Shown here one piece after another: positions 18,015 through 27,602 of a DNA stretch of 64,000 nt. How positions within the stretch are numbered: the first letter of the stretch is position 1; each line of letters opens with the position of its first letter. Below the pieces are notes generated by a model, which did not search any database, was not told where the DNA came from, and saw only the letters and a program-made list of their open reading frames with translations. The DNA is from Hydrogenophaga sp. PBL-H3 (GTDB lineage: Bacteria > Pseudomonadota > Gammaproteobacteria > Burkholderiales > Burkholderiaceae_C). The position numbers and the translations under genes are program-made. The stretch lies in NCBI RefSeq assembly GCF_010104355.1, contig NZ_CP044972.1:682001-746000 (forward strand), written 5' to 3'.

Positions 18015-19600
18015 GGTTTCGCTTCGCCCCAGGGCAGCATGAGGGTGAGCGTGAGCAGACGCCGGAACTCCGGCTCGAACTCGTCAATGATGCGCTGCGG
18101 CTCTGGGCACAAGGTGGTGTCGGCGATCACGCCGAACTGCACGCCGCCGCCGTAGCTCAGGATCGACACGCCCAGGCCCACCGTGCCGGTCTGAGGCACC
18201 CAGAACATCGTCTGCTCCAGGGTGGAGCCGCAGACCTTGAGCTTGGTGGCCGGGCCCGGCACGTTGGTCATCACGGCTGTGGTCTTGCGCCCGAACAGGC
18301 TCAGCAGCGCATCTTGCGCCGGCTTGACCAGCAACCCAGCCACCGAGAGCAGGCCGAAGGTCAGCAGCGGTTGCAGGCTGCCCTTGAGGTTGTTCATGCG
18401 CGAGCGCACGGTGAACACGCGCTCGACCGGGTTGGTGCAACCAATGGGCAGCACCAGCGGCACCAGGCCAAAACGGTTGCCGAGTTTCCAGGCGTCCTCC
18501 ATCGGACGCAGGTTGATCGGCACCATGGCGCGGATCTCCTGACCGGTGGGGTCGTCACCGAGGTGTCGCAGGTAGGCGCCGATGGCCCCGGCCACACATC
18601 CCAGCAGCACGTCGTTGACCGAGCAGTTCAGCGCCCGTCCGATCGCCTTCACCTCCTCGAGCGGAATCGGTTCGCACCAGGCCACGCGTTTGGTGTTGCC
18701 CGGCTGCCCCTTGAGCCGGGTGGGGGAATCGTCGGGCATGAGCGCGAGGGCGGCGAGGTCGCTGGCGAGCTGACCCCCCATGCGCGCCAGATCGACCGCC
18801 TGGCCCAGCGAGTCGGAGAGGCTCTGCTGGGGCGAGGCCAGCATGGCAAACGACCTGGCGGCGCCGCCGCCGGCGGCTTCCAGTGCCTTCGCGGTGAGAT
18901 CGCCGAAGGGCCGTATCAAGGTGTCGGCCACCCAGTCTTCGGCGCCGTCCAGACCCGGCTTGGTGGTCTTGCGGCTCTTGCGCTGCGGCGGTGCGCCACC
19001 GCCGTCGACCAGGCTCATCATCACGCTGATGAGCGCGATGCCGTCGGCGATGCAATGGTGGATGCGAGCGATCAGCGCAGAGCCACCACCGTATTGTTCG
19101 ACCAGCTCGAAACGCCACAGCGGATGCTGGTGATCCAGCGGCTGCATGGCGAGTTCGGCCACGCGGGCCTGCAGGGCATCCTGCTCACTTTGCGAGCCGG
19201 TCTGCGAGAGCCGGTGCGTGACCACATGGCGGCTGAGCCGGAAGTCTGCGTCATCGATCCAGTGCGCGCCCGCGGCGTCTTCGCGCGCCAGCTGCACGAA
19301 ACGGCGGTAAGGCAACAGACGCTCGCGCACGCGTTCGCTCAAGTCCTCGATGCGGATGCCCGGCTTGAGGATCCACACGCCGACGATCATCATGAGGTTG
19401 CTGGGTGAGTCCATGCGCAGCCAGGCCGTGTCGACCTTGCTCATGCGCTCGCCTTCCAGCCCCAATGTGGTCGTGAGCGCCTTCTTGACCGACGGCAGCA
19501 CGCCGGCCGCCGCGCTGTCACTGGTGGTCTTGCGGCGAGTGGCGGGGCGAGTGGCGCGCACCGCCGGGGTGTCGCTGCGGGCGGCAACGCGTTGAACCAT
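18011..19600 (-). CDS. wax ester synthase/diacylglycerol acyltransferase (WS/DGAT)
   Basis: A 529-residue bifunctional acyltransferase with the catalytic H-H-C-I-A-D-G motif (HHxxxDG, residues 181-187), preceded by P-L-W-R-F-E-L-V-E and followed later by the conserved N-V-P-G-P segment. It joins an acyl-CoA to a fatty alcohol or diacylglycerol to make storage wax ester or triacylglycerol at the cytoplasmic membrane. The first 45 residues are a basic Ala/Thr/Arg-rich extension. The start at 19600 has GAGGAG upstream. It is divergent from the acyl-CoA-binding protein gene, which may supply its substrate. Confidence 0.93.
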   Translation of the reverse strand: MVQRVAARSDTPAVRATRPATRRKTTSDSAAAGVLPSVKKALTTTLGLEGERMSKVDTAWLRMDSPSNLMMIVGVWILKPGIRIEDLSERVRERLLPYRRFVQLAREDAAGAHWIDDADFRLSRHVVTHRLSQTGSQSEQDALQARVAELAMQPLDHQHPLWRFELVEQYGGGSALIARIHHCIADGIALISVMMSLVDGGGAPPQRKSRKTTKPGLDGAEDWVADTLIRPFGDLTAKALEAAGGGAARSFAMLASPQQSLSDSLGQAVDLARMGGQLASDLAALALMPDDSPTRLKGQPGNTKRVAWCEPIPLEEVKAIGRALNCSVNDVLLGCVAGAIGAYLRHLGDDPTGQEIRAMVPINLRPMEDAWKLGNRFGLVPLVLPIGCTNPVERVFTVRSRMNNLKGSLQPLLTFGLLSVAGLLVKPAQDALLSLFGRKTTAVMTNVPGPATKLKVCGSTLEQTMFWVPQTGTVGLGVSILSYGGGVQFGVIADTTLCPEPQRIIDEFEPEFRRLLTLTLMLPWGEAKP

Positions 19601-19735
19601 GGATGCTCCTCGGGTGGCTGTGCGGGTCTTGGGTTGTGGCCCTATTGTGCAGAGGCCTCCAACCGTAAGATAGCGGGAGAGCCCTTAGCCCACGGCGTGC
19701 CTGGCGGGCGGTCCATTTCAACAACAGGAGCATTC

Positions 19736-19990
19736 ATGGCCGATCTCAAATCCCTTTTCGAAGCCGCGGTGGCGAATTCCAAGAACCTCAGCGAGCGCCC
19801 CGACAACGCCACGCTGCTGAAGATCTACGCCTTGTACAAGCAGGCCACGGAGGGGGATGTGGAAGGCAAGAAGCCTGGTTTCGGCGACATGGTTGGTCGC
19901 GCCAAGTGGGATGCGTGGAACGGCTTCAAGGGCATCGGGAAAGACGACGCGATGCAACAGTACATCGACCTCATCCAGGGTCTGAGCTGA
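19736..19990 (+). CDS. acyl-CoA-binding protein
   Basis: An 84-residue four-helix acyl-CoA-binding protein. The signature is clear: L-L-K-I-Y-A-L-Y-K-Q-A-T-E-G-D followed by K-P-G-F-G-D-M-V-G-R-A-K-W-D-A-W-N-G-F-K-G. It binds long-chain acyl-CoA in the cytoplasm and delivers it to acyltransferases. The start at 19736 follows AGGAG. Its position divergent from WS/DGAT supports a shared role in storage-lipid formation. A strong terminator follows its stop. Confidence 0.95.
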   Translation: MADLKSLFEAAVANSKNLSERPDNATLLKIYALYKQATEGDVEGKKPGFGDMVGRAKWDAWNGFKGIGKDDAMQQYIDLIQGLS

Positions 19991-19995
19991 ACACC

Positions 19996-20020
19996 AGCCG
20001 GCTTTTCAGCCGGCTTTTTT
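19996..20020 (+). terminator. intrinsic terminator after the acyl-CoA-binding protein gene
   Basis: Two AGCCGGCT units (each self-palindromic) separated by TTTC form an 8-bp stem, followed by a run of T residues. The structure overlaps the 3' end of the convergent PHA-system gene, whose Lys/Ala-rich tail is encoded by the T-rich side. Confidence 0.88.
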
Positions 20021-20329
20021 CTTTTTGGCGGCGGGCTTCTTCGCCGCCAGCAGTTCGTCGAGGTTCTTGACGATCTCGCCTTCGATGCGGTCTTTGAAAG
20101 CGCCCAGCAGGAAGCCCAGGCGTGCATCGAGTTCAAACTTCCCGGCCGACACCTTGAGCGTGCCACTCACCCCCGAGCGGGTGAACTGCACCTCGTCGCA
20201 GTCGCTGCCTTCTTCGTACGTGCAGCTCATGTCGAACTCGTTCTCGACTTGCTCGGCCCAGCGCCACGCGAGCTTGCGTGCGCCGCTCATGCCGAGTTGG
20301 TGATCGCGTTCGATGTGGATGTCGGCCAT
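20006..20329 (-). CDS. polyhydroxyalkanoic acid system family protein
   Basis: A 107-residue protein of the PHA granule-associated regulatory-protein family. The core M-A-D-I-H-I-E-R-D-H-Q-L-G-M-S-G-A-R-K-L-A-W-R and the F-T-R-S-G-V-S-G-T-L segment are typical. The C-terminus is a Lys/Ala/Pro tail (A-A-K-K-P-A-A-K-K-K-K-A-G) as in phasin-like and DNA-binding PHA proteins. Members are found with polyhydroxyalkanoate synthesis genes, but their molecular role is not settled. Its presence next to WS/DGAT and the acyl-CoA-binding protein makes this a storage-lipid corner. Confidence 0.88.
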   Translation of the reverse strand: MADIHIERDHQLGMSGARKLAWRWAEQVENEFDMSCTYEEGSDCDEVQFTRSGVSGTLKVSAGKFELDARLGFLLGAFKDRIEGEIVKNLDELLAAKKPAAKKKKAG

Positions 20330-20349
20330 GGTGTCTCTCGGTGTTGTTG

Positions 20350-21438
20350 TCAGGGGCGAGGCGTGTCGCTGGCGGCCAGGGCGGTGGGTGCCAGCTCGCG
20401 CAGGGCGGCCTGGCGCTCGTCTTTGGGGCGACCGGACAGCGCGCGCACCGCATCATAAAACCGCGCAAAGTCGCGGCCCTCGCGCTCGAACAGGGCTTCA
20501 AACGCGGGCACCCAATCGTCGTAGGCCGCCTGGGCTGCAAAGCTGGCGTTGTTGGCCCGTGCCACGAAAGGGTCGTAGCCGGCGTAGCCGTTCCAGCCCG
20601 CTTTCAGGTGTTCGTATTGCTGGCGGAAATCGTTCAGGGTGCCGGCCTTGAGCTGCAGCTTTGCGGCATCGCCCAGGCGGGCGTCCTCGTAGATGGCCTT
20701 CAGGCGTTCGCGGGTCGCACGGGTGAGTGCACGGAAGGCGCGGCGGCGGTGGTCGAAGGTGGCGTAGTCGGTGCGTGCCTGCTCGCTGGCGCGGTTCAAC
20801 CAGAGCGCGCCGCCCAGGCGCTCCACCGTGGTGGCGAACGACTCGTTGAAAGCGGTGTCGTTCTGCACGTACACCACCTGGTGTGCGAGTTCGTGGAACA
20901 CGGTGCGCGCGAGCTCGCCTTCGGGGTAGTGGATGAAGGTGTTGAGCAGTGGGTCACCACCGGCCCAGTTCATCCAGCCCAGGGTGGAGTAAGCCGGCAC
21001 CGGGTAGACCGCGACCTCCAGCTGCGGGTCCAGGCTGTCGGCGAAGGCTTTTGCGCTGGATTCCAGAAAGTAACCGCGATAGCCCACACAGCCCGCCACC
21101 GGAAAGCACCAGGTCTCCAGCTTGAGCGAGAGCGCCGGTGCGGCCACCACGTTGTAGACGGCGGCGCGGCGCTTCAGGTCGGCGTAGCGCTGGTAGCTGT
21201 TGTTGTCGGGCAGGGCGAGTTCGCTCACCGCGAACTGGCGGATGCGCCGGGCCGCTTCCAGTCGTTCCTTGAGCTTGGGCGGCGCGGCGTCATCGGCCAG
21301 CCAGTCGTCGACCGGGCGCGCCGCCTGCATCAGCAACACGTGTCCGGCGACCGATTGCCAGTAGTAGCCCACGCCGGTGGTGTTGGCGCAGCCTGCGCTC
21401 AGCAGGGCCACAAAAGCAAGCGCCAGCAGTTGCTTCAC
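20350..21438 (-). CDS. putative zinc aminopeptidase lipoprotein (COG4324-like)
   Basis: A 362-residue protein beginning with a lipoprotein signal peptide (lipobox L-S-A-G-C at residues 13-17), so it is probably anchored in the outer or inner membrane facing the periplasm. A single H-E-L-A-H-Q zinc motif lies near the middle, followed by F-N-E-S-F-A-T, whose Glu is the likely third ligand. The family is annotated as predicted aminopeptidase without solid biochemical proof. It is eight bases from the stop of the molybdopterin oxidoreductase gene on the same strand and may be co-transcribed. Confidence 0.82.
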   Translation of the reverse strand: MKQLLALAFVALLSAGCANTTGVGYYWQSVAGHVLLMQAARPVDDWLADDAAPPKLKERLEAARRIRQFAVSELALPDNNSYQRYADLKRRAAVYNVVAAPALSLKLETWCFPVAGCVGYRGYFLESSAKAFADSLDPQLEVAVYPVPAYSTLGWMNWAGGDPLLNTFIHYPEGELARTVFHELAHQVVYVQNDTAFNESFATTVERLGGALWLNRASEQARTDYATFDHRRRAFRALTRATRERLKAIYEDARLGDAAKLQLKAGTLNDFRQQYEHLKAGWNGYAGYDPFVARANNASFAAQAAYDDWVPAFEALFEREGRDFARFYDAVRALSGRPKDERQAALRELAPTALAASDTPRP

Positions 21439-21445
21439 ACCGGCC

Positions 21446-23488
21446 TCAGGTCAGGCTGGCCACATCGACCAGGCAGTCGTAGAACACCGGGCCGCGCCCC
21501 ATGTCGGTGAGCTGCTGGCTGGTGACCTCGTTGACGTTGGTGCCCGAGGGTCCGAGCTTGCGCCACCAGATGCCCAGGCCGTTGACCACGCCGGGCCGTG
21601 CGCGCGTGGACACCTTGGCCTTGCAGCGGTATTCGCCGCGGTCGTTGAACACGCGCACCATGTGGCCGGTCTCGATGCCACGCGCCAGCGCATCGTCGGC
21701 GTGAATTTCCAGCAGCGGCTCGCCCTCGATGTCGCGCAGGCTCTGCACGTTGACGAAACTGGAGTTGAGGAAGTTGCGTGCCGGTGGCGAGATCATGGCC
21801 AGCGGATAGGCGGCTGACGTGCCCTGCAGTTCGTGGTTGGGCAGGTGGTCGGGCAGGCCGTCCATGCCCTGCGCGGCCAGCCGTGCACTGAAAAATTCGC
21901 AGCGCCCCGACGGTGTGGGAAAGCCGCCGTTGGCGAAAGGCGCCTCGGGGATGGGCAGGGTGGCAAATCCCTGGTCCAGCAGCAGCTGGAAATCCACCGT
22001 GCTGCCGAACACGGTGCGGCAGAGGGTCTCGTCGTCGTCCGCGAAACACGGGTCGTCAAAACCCAGGCGCGCGGCCAGCGCGCGGAAGACGTCGGTGTTG
22101 GTGCGGGCTTCGCCCACCGGTGCGATGGCCGGGCGGTTGAGCAGCACGTCGGTGTGGCCGTAACTGGTGTGGATGTCCCAGTGCTCCAGCTGGGTGGTGG
22201 CCGGCAGGATGATGTCGGCGTGGTCGGCGGTGTCGGTCTGGAAGTGCTCGATCACCACGGTGAACAGGTCTTCGCGCAGAAAGCCCTGCACCACCTTGCC
22301 CGATTCGGGCGCCACCGCCACCGGGTTGCTGTTGTAGACGATGAGCGCTTCGATCTTCGGCCCGAAGCCGGGCGAGCTCTCGCGCAGCAGGTCGTTGCCG
22401 ATGGTGCTCATGTTGATGGTGCGGGGACTTTTGCCGGCCAGCAGATCGGGCCGGTGCAGGGCCGCGCGGTTGACCGGAAACATGGCCGAACTGGACAGCA
22501 GCATGCCACCCGCCGGCTGACGCCACGCACCCACCAGCGCGGGCAGGCAGGCCACGGCGCGCACCGCGTTGCCGCCACCGCGCACGCGTTGCATGCCGTA
22601 GTTCAGCCGGATCGCGGCGGGTTTCGTGGTGCCGTAGGCGCGCGCCAGCTCGGTGATCTGCTGCACCGGGATGCCGCAGATCTCGGCGGCGCGCTCGGGT
22701 GGCCACTGCAGCGCGCGCTCGCGCAGGCCCTCCCAGCCCAGCGTGTGCTGCGCGATGTAGTCGTGGTCCAGCCAGTCGTGCGTGATGAGCTGGTGCATGA
22801 GTGCCAGCGCGAGTGCCGCGTCGGTGCCGGGACGCAGGGCGATGTGCTCGTGGCACTTCTCGGCTGTCTCGGAGCGTCTCGGGTCGATGCAGACCAACCG
22901 CGCGCCCTCGCGCTTGGCCTGCTGTGCCAGACGCCAGAAGTGCAGGTTGCTGCCGATGGAGTTGCTGCCCCAGATCAGGATGAGTTTGGCGTCGGCGAAA
23001 TGCTCCACCTTCATGCCCACCTTGCCGCCCAGCGTCTGCACCAGCCCCTCGCCACCGGCCGAGGCGCAGATGGTGCGCTCCAGGTGCGAAGCGCCCAACC
23101 GGTGAAAGAAGCGCGCGGCCATGCCCTCCCCCTGCACCTGGCCCATGGTGCCGGCGTAGCTGTAGGGCAGGATGGCTTGAGGGTCGCGGGCGGCCAGGGA
23201 CCTCAGGCGTTCGGCAATCGTGTCCAGGGCTTCGTCCCAGCTCACGCGCTCGAACTGCCCGCTTCCCTTGGGGCCGGTGCGCTTGAGCGGGTGCTGCAAG
23301 CGCTCGGGGTGGTAGGTGCGTTCGGTGTAGCGCGATACCTTGGTGCACAGCGCACCGTCGGTGTGTCGGTGCCCGGCGTTGCCCTGCACGCGCACGGCGA
23401 TACCGTTTTCCACCGTGGTGACCAGGGCACAGGTGTCGGGGCAATCGTGGGGGCAGGCTCCGCGGATCGTGAGCGCAGTCGTGTTCAT
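21446..23488 (-). CDS. molybdopterin-dependent oxidoreductase (bis-MGD, formate dehydrogenase-like)
   Basis: A 680-residue DMSO-reductase-superfamily enzyme. The N-terminal C-P-H-D-C-P-D-T-C motif binds a 4Fe-4S cluster; the middle binds bis-molybdopterin guanine dinucleotide (W-G-S-N-S, D-P-R-R-S, L-R-P-G-T-D-A-A-L-A); the C-terminal domain has V-R-V-F-N-D-R-G. There is no Tat signal, so it is probably cytoplasmic. No partner electron-transfer subunit lies nearby. Substrate is unknown; relatives are often annotated as formate dehydrogenase or nitrate reductase without proof. Confidence 0.9.
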   Translation of the reverse strand: MNTTALTIRGACPHDCPDTCALVTTVENGIAVRVQGNAGHRHTDGALCTKVSRYTERTYHPERLQHPLKRTGPKGSGQFERVSWDEALDTIAERLRSLAARDPQAILPYSYAGTMGQVQGEGMAARFFHRLGASHLERTICASAGGEGLVQTLGGKVGMKVEHFADAKLILIWGSNSIGSNLHFWRLAQQAKREGARLVCIDPRRSETAEKCHEHIALRPGTDAALALALMHQLITHDWLDHDYIAQHTLGWEGLRERALQWPPERAAEICGIPVQQITELARAYGTTKPAAIRLNYGMQRVRGGGNAVRAVACLPALVGAWRQPAGGMLLSSSAMFPVNRAALHRPDLLAGKSPRTINMSTIGNDLLRESSPGFGPKIEALIVYNSNPVAVAPESGKVVQGFLREDLFTVVIEHFQTDTADHADIILPATTQLEHWDIHTSYGHTDVLLNRPAIAPVGEARTNTDVFRALAARLGFDDPCFADDDETLCRTVFGSTVDFQLLLDQGFATLPIPEAPFANGGFPTPSGRCEFFSARLAAQGMDGLPDHLPNHELQGTSAAYPLAMISPPARNFLNSSFVNVQSLRDIEGEPLLEIHADDALARGIETGHMVRVFNDRGEYRCKAKVSTRARPGVVNGLGIWWRKLGPSGTNVNEVTSQQLTDMGRGPVFYDCLVDVASLT

Positions 23489-23585
23489 CGGATGAATGTT
23501 GCCAAAGGGCGTCTGGACGTGGGGGATGGCAGGGCGCTTGCTTTACCCTACCCAGTGTCCAAATCAGCATATCAGGAGTGTTCGC
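23489..23585. promoter_or_regulatory. divergent promoter region, molybdoenzyme/binding-protein genes
   Basis: A 97-base gap between divergent starts that must contain both promoters. An AGGAG ribosome site precedes the plus-strand gene. No clear operator was identified. Confidence 0.4.
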
Positions 23586-24737
23586 ATGCAGCGTCGTGAA
23601 GCCCTATCCCAAGTGTGCAAGCTGGTCGGCTCCGGGGCGCTGGCTTCCTGGGGTGTCTCGGCCAGCGCGCAGAGCGCCACATTGAGTGACACGCGCATCG
23701 TCCTGGGGCAGTCAGCACCCTTCACCGGCGCGGCCGTGCAGCTGGGCCTGCAGTTCCATCTGGGTGCGCAGGCCTACTTCGACACGGTCAACGCCAAGGG
23801 CGGCGTGAACGGCCGCACGATCGAGATCAGGCGGCTGGACGACGGCTACGAGCCCGAGCGCTGCGCCGCCAACACCCGCCAGCTCATTGCCGACGACGTG
23901 TTCGCCCTGTTTGGCTACATCGGCACACCCACCAGCCTGGCCGCACTGCCATTGGCCACTGCGGCCAAGGTGCCGTTCTTCGCGCCCTTCACCGGAGCGC
24001 AGGCGCTGCGCGATCCGTTCAACCGTTACGCCATCCACGTGCGCGCCTCCTACTTCGACGAGACGGCCGCCATCGTTCGCCAGATCACGTCCACCGGCAT
24101 CAAGAAGATCGCGGTCTTCTACCAGAACGACGCTTACGGCAAGACTGGCCTGGAGGGCGTCACGCGGGCCATGACCGCCATGGGCCTGGAGCCCACGGCC
24201 CTGGGCACGGTGGAGCGCAACACGACCGAGGTGGCGCAGGCAGTGAAGGACATCATGGCCCAGAAGCCCGAGGCGATCGTTCAGATCGGGGCTTACAAGG
24301 CGGTGGCCACGTTCGTGCGGCAGGCGCGCCGTGCCGGGTTCAGCGGCAACTTCTACAACGTCTCCTTTGTCGGCACCCAGGCCCTCATCGACGAGCTTGG
24401 CGCCGAGGCCCGTGGGGTGTCCGTGAGCCAGGTGATGCCCTTCCCCTACACGCCGGCCACAGCGCTGTCGGGCGAGTACCTGGCGGCCATCAAGGAGAAG
24501 CGGGGTGTGGAGCCCAACTACTCGGGCATGGAAGGGTTTGTCGCGGCCAAGGTGTTCACCGAGGGCGTGCGGCGCGCGGGGAGGGCGCTCACGCGCGAGG
24601 GCTTCATCACCGCCGTGCAGGGCATGCAGAACGTGAACCTGGGTGGTTTTCCGGTGGATTTCGGACCGGCGAAACACACCGGCTCCCGTTTTGTGGAGCT
24701 CACGCTGCTGACCGAAGACGGGCGCATCCGCCGCTGA
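23586..24737 (+). CDS. ABC transporter substrate-binding protein (branched-chain amino acid type)
   Basis: A 383-residue periplasmic type I binding protein. The start at 23586 follows AGGAG and gives a leader beginning M-Q-R-R-E-A-L and ending near S-A-S-A-Q. The mature part opens with I-V-L-G-Q-S-A-P-F-T-G-A-A and contains Y-F-D-T-V-N-A-K-G-G-V-N-G-R, standard for Leu/Ile/Val-type receptors. No permease or ATPase genes are adjacent, so it is an orphan receptor or works with a remote transporter. Ligand is unknown. Confidence 0.88.
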   Translation: MQRREALSQVCKLVGSGALASWGVSASAQSATLSDTRIVLGQSAPFTGAAVQLGLQFHLGAQAYFDTVNAKGGVNGRTIEIRRLDDGYEPERCAANTRQLIADDVFALFGYIGTPTSLAALPLATAAKVPFFAPFTGAQALRDPFNRYAIHVRASYFDETAAIVRQITSTGIKKIAVFYQNDAYGKTGLEGVTRAMTAMGLEPTALGTVERNTTEVAQAVKDIMAQKPEAIVQIGAYKAVATFVRQARRAGFSGNFYNVSFVGTQALIDELGAEARGVSVSQVMPFPYTPATALSGEYLAAIKEKRGVEPNYSGMEGFVAAKVFTEGVRRAGRALTREGFITAVQGMQNVNLGGFPVDFGPAKHTGSRFVELTLLTEDGRIRR

Positions 24738-25024
24738 AGGCGGTCCAGGCGGTGGCGTTGCAACGTTGCATCACATGCGGGGCCTGCGGGGTGGCGGCCC
24801 GCCGCAGCCGCCCGTCCTCTGAAATGAATTCCTTGGTATCTGTTTTGAGGGTCATGGACCGGAAAGACGTTCCGGTTTGACGTAACTGTGCGAGGCGCGG
24901 TCATGCTGCGCTGCGGATACTGCAACGGCCCACAACTCGTTTTGCCCGATTGCCACCGCCAAGCGTTGCGCTGTAGCCTGTTCGAGTCGACCGGTGAATG
25001 TCTCACCCGCTCAGGAGGTCTTTG

Positions 25025-26257
25025 ATGCAGCTGCCCGTTCGCCACTTGTTGGCGCTTGTCATGTCGGCCAGCTTGATGCCGACCTGGGCCCAGGCGCCCG
25101 CCCCTGCCAACGCTGCGCCGGCAGGGCCGGACGCCAGGCTCATCCGCCTGGGTGTGATCCTGCCGCTCACCGGGGGATCGTCCGACATGGGCAACAGCGC
25201 GCGCGTGGGCGCGCAGGTGGCGGTGGACGAGATCAACGCCGTGGGCGGATACCTCGGGCGCAAGCTGGAGCTGGTGATCCGCGACGACCAGGCCAACCCC
25301 GACGCCGGCCTCAAGCACGCGGAAGAACTGGTTCTCACCGAGAAAGTGGTCGCCACCGTGGGCTTCTGCAACACCGGCGTGGCCATGAAGGCGCTGGACG
25401 TGTTCCAGAAGAACGAGCACCTGCTGATCGTGCCTTGCGCCACCGGGACCGCCATCACCGCCAAGTACCCCGCGGCCGAGAGCTACATCTTCCGCACCTC
25501 GGCACGCGACCAGCTGCAGTCGCAGTTTCTGGTGGCCGACATCGTCAAGCGCAACCTCAAGAAGGTGGCCTTGCTGGTGGACAGCACCGGCTATGGTGAC
25601 GGCGGCCTCAAGGACCTGGAGGCCGCGCTGCAGGCCGTGGGCCTCAAGCCGCAGATCGTCGTGCGCTTCAAGGTGGGCGTGAAAACCCTGGCCGACGAAA
25701 TGAAGCAGCTCAAGGAGTCGGGCGCCGATGCGCTGATTGGCTGGACCGTTGGACCTGAGCAGGGGGTGATCTCGGCCAGCCGCGCTGCGGCGGGCTGGAA
25801 CGTGCCGCAGTACGGTCCCTGGGGTCTGTCTCATGCCTCGGCCTTCGAGGCCTCCAAGGGCGCGGTCGAGGGCACCTATGTGGTTCAGACCGTGCTGCCC
25901 AACACCTTCATGGAGCGCAACAGCACCTTTCTGCGGGGCTACGCCAGGATCTCCAAGGAGCGCCCCATCGGTTCGATGATGTCGGCCGCCCAGACCTACG
26001 ACTCGGTGCACCTGCTGCTGCGCGCCATGTTCCTGACCAAGGGCAACATCACCGGCAAGAGCCTGAAGAACGCGCTGGAAAACCTGCAGCAGCCTTACCG
26101 AGGCGTGGTGACCACCTACGACAAGCCGTTCAGCAACGCCGACCATGACGCCATTTCGGCCAACATGTTGTGGCTGGGCACCTGGCAAGGTGGCGAGCGA
26201 ACCTATGTCTACAAGGACGATGCGGCGCGGGCCAGCGTGATCCGGCGCAAGGAGTGA
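25025..26257 (+). CDS. ABC transporter substrate-binding protein (amino acid/amide type)
   Basis: A 410-residue type I periplasmic binding protein. AGGAGG lies just before the ATG at 25025, and the leader is hydrophobic with a likely cleavage after T-W-A-Q-A. The mature part opens R-L-G-V-I-L-P-L-T-G-G-S-S-D-M-G and contains D-E-I-N-A-V-G-G-Y-L-G-R-K. It is the second receptor of this type in 1.5 kb and again has no transporter genes beside it. The next gene is an amidohydrolase, so the ligand could be an N-acyl amino acid or amide, but this is inference. Confidence 0.88.
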   Translation: MQLPVRHLLALVMSASLMPTWAQAPAPANAAPAGPDARLIRLGVILPLTGGSSDMGNSARVGAQVAVDEINAVGGYLGRKLELVIRDDQANPDAGLKHAEELVLTEKVVATVGFCNTGVAMKALDVFQKNEHLLIVPCATGTAITAKYPAAESYIFRTSARDQLQSQFLVADIVKRNLKKVALLVDSTGYGDGGLKDLEAALQAVGLKPQIVVRFKVGVKTLADEMKQLKESGADALIGWTVGPEQGVISASRAAAGWNVPQYGPWGLSHASAFEASKGAVEGTYVVQTVLPNTFMERNSTFLRGYARISKERPIGSMMSAAQTYDSVHLLLRAMFLTKGNITGKSLKNALENLQQPYRGVVTTYDKPFSNADHDAISANMLWLGTWQGGERTYVYKDDAARASVIRRKE

Positions 26258-26384
26258 GCCGGCCCTGGCCGTGATCGACCCGCTGGTGCGTGGGGCTGTC
26301 GCCCGGGAGGCCGCGTCCTTGGCGGGTCTTGGCTACCATGATCCTTTGTTTTTTTCGCCACCGCCACGGCACGCAAAGGTTCCC

Positions 26385-27602
26385 ATGAAACTCATCGACT
26401 CCATCCTCACGCAGGCCGCCAGCATCGCGGCCGTGCGCCGCGACATCCATGCCCACCCCGAACTCTGTTTCAAGGAAGTGCGCACCGCAGACGTGGTGGC
26501 CCAGAAGCTCACCGAGTGGGGCATTCCCGTGCACCGCGGCATGGGCACCACCGGGGTGGTGGGCATCGTGCACGGGCGCGACGGCGGTGCCTGCGGTCGG
26601 GCCATCGGCTTGCGCGCCGACATGGACGCACTGCCCATGCAGGAGCACAACACCTTTGCGCACGCCAGCCAGCACGCCGGCAAGATGCACGCCTGCGGCC
26701 ACGACGGCCACACCGCCATGCTGCTCGGCGCCGCGCAGCACTTTGCCAAGCACCGCAACTTCGACGGCACCGTCTACCTGATCTTCCAGCCGGCCGAAGA
26801 GGGCGGCGGCGGCGCGCGCGAAATGATCAAGGACGGCCTGTTCGAGCAGTTCCCGGTGGAGTCGGTGTTCGGCATGCACAACTGGCCCGGCATGGCGGTG
26901 GGCACATTTGCCGCCAGCACCGGCCCGGTGATGGCGTCGAGCAACGAGTTCCTCATCACCATCCGTGGCAAGGGTGCTCACGCCGCACTCCCCCACAACG
27001 GCATTGACCCGGTGCCGGTGGCGTGCCAGATGGTGATGGCGTTTCAGACCATCATCTCGCGCAACAAGAAGCCGGTGGACGCCGGCGTGATCTCGGTCAC
27101 CATGATCCACACCGGCGAGGCCACCAACGTGGTGCCCGACAGCTGCGAGATCCAGGGCACGGTGCGCACCTTCACCTATGAGGTGCTCGACATGATCGAG
27201 CGCCGCATGCAGGAAGTGGCCGAGCACACCAGCGCGGCCTTCGGCGCCACGGTGGAGTTCCAGTTCAAGCGCAACTACCCGCCCACAATCAACCACGCCG
27301 CCGAAACCGCGTTCGCGCGCGAGGTCATGGCCGACATCGTGGGCGCTGATCGCGTGGTGGACCAGGAGCCCACCATGGGCGCCGAAGACTTCGCCTACAT
27401 GCTGCAGGCCCGCCCCGGTTGCTACGCCTTCATCGCCAACGGCGACGGCGCGCACCGCGAAATGGGCCATGGCGGCGGCCCCTGCATGCTGCACAACCCG
27501 AGCTACGACTTCAACGACGACCTGATCCCGCTGGGTGCCACCTACTGGGTGCAACTGGCTGAAAAGTGGCTGAGCCGACCACGCCCGGGGGCGGCGGCTT
27601 GA
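26385..27602 (+). CDS. M20 family amidohydrolase (hippurate hydrolase type)
   Basis: A 405-residue dinuclear metallohydrolase of the amidohydrolase/carboxypeptidase family. Motifs are R-R-D-I-H-A-H-P-E-L, L-R-A-D-M-D-A-L-P, H-A-C-G-H-D-G-H-T (metal ligands), P-A-E-E-G-G-G-G-A (catalytic Glu and ligand) and the dimerisation-domain H-A-A-L-P-H. It should cleave an N-acyl amino acid such as hippurate into acid and amino acid in the cytoplasm. The start at M-K-L-I-D is favoured because the upstream stretch is not conserved-looking. Its stop overlaps the start of the following peptidase gene. Confidence 0.93.
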   Translation: MKLIDSILTQAASIAAVRRDIHAHPELCFKEVRTADVVAQKLTEWGIPVHRGMGTTGVVGIVHGRDGGACGRAIGLRADMDALPMQEHNTFAHASQHAGKMHACGHDGHTAMLLGAAQHFAKHRNFDGTVYLIFQPAEEGGGGAREMIKDGLFEQFPVESVFGMHNWPGMAVGTFAASTGPVMASSNEFLITIRGKGAHAALPHNGIDPVPVACQMVMAFQTIISRNKKPVDAGVISVTMIHTGEATNVVPDSCEIQGTVRTFTYEVLDMIERRMQEVAEHTSAAFGATVEFQFKRNYPPTINHAAETAFAREVMADIVGADRVVDQEPTMGAEDFAYMLQARPGCYAFIANGDGAHREMGHGGGPCMLHNPSYDFNDDLIPLGATYWVQLAEKWLSRPRPGAAA

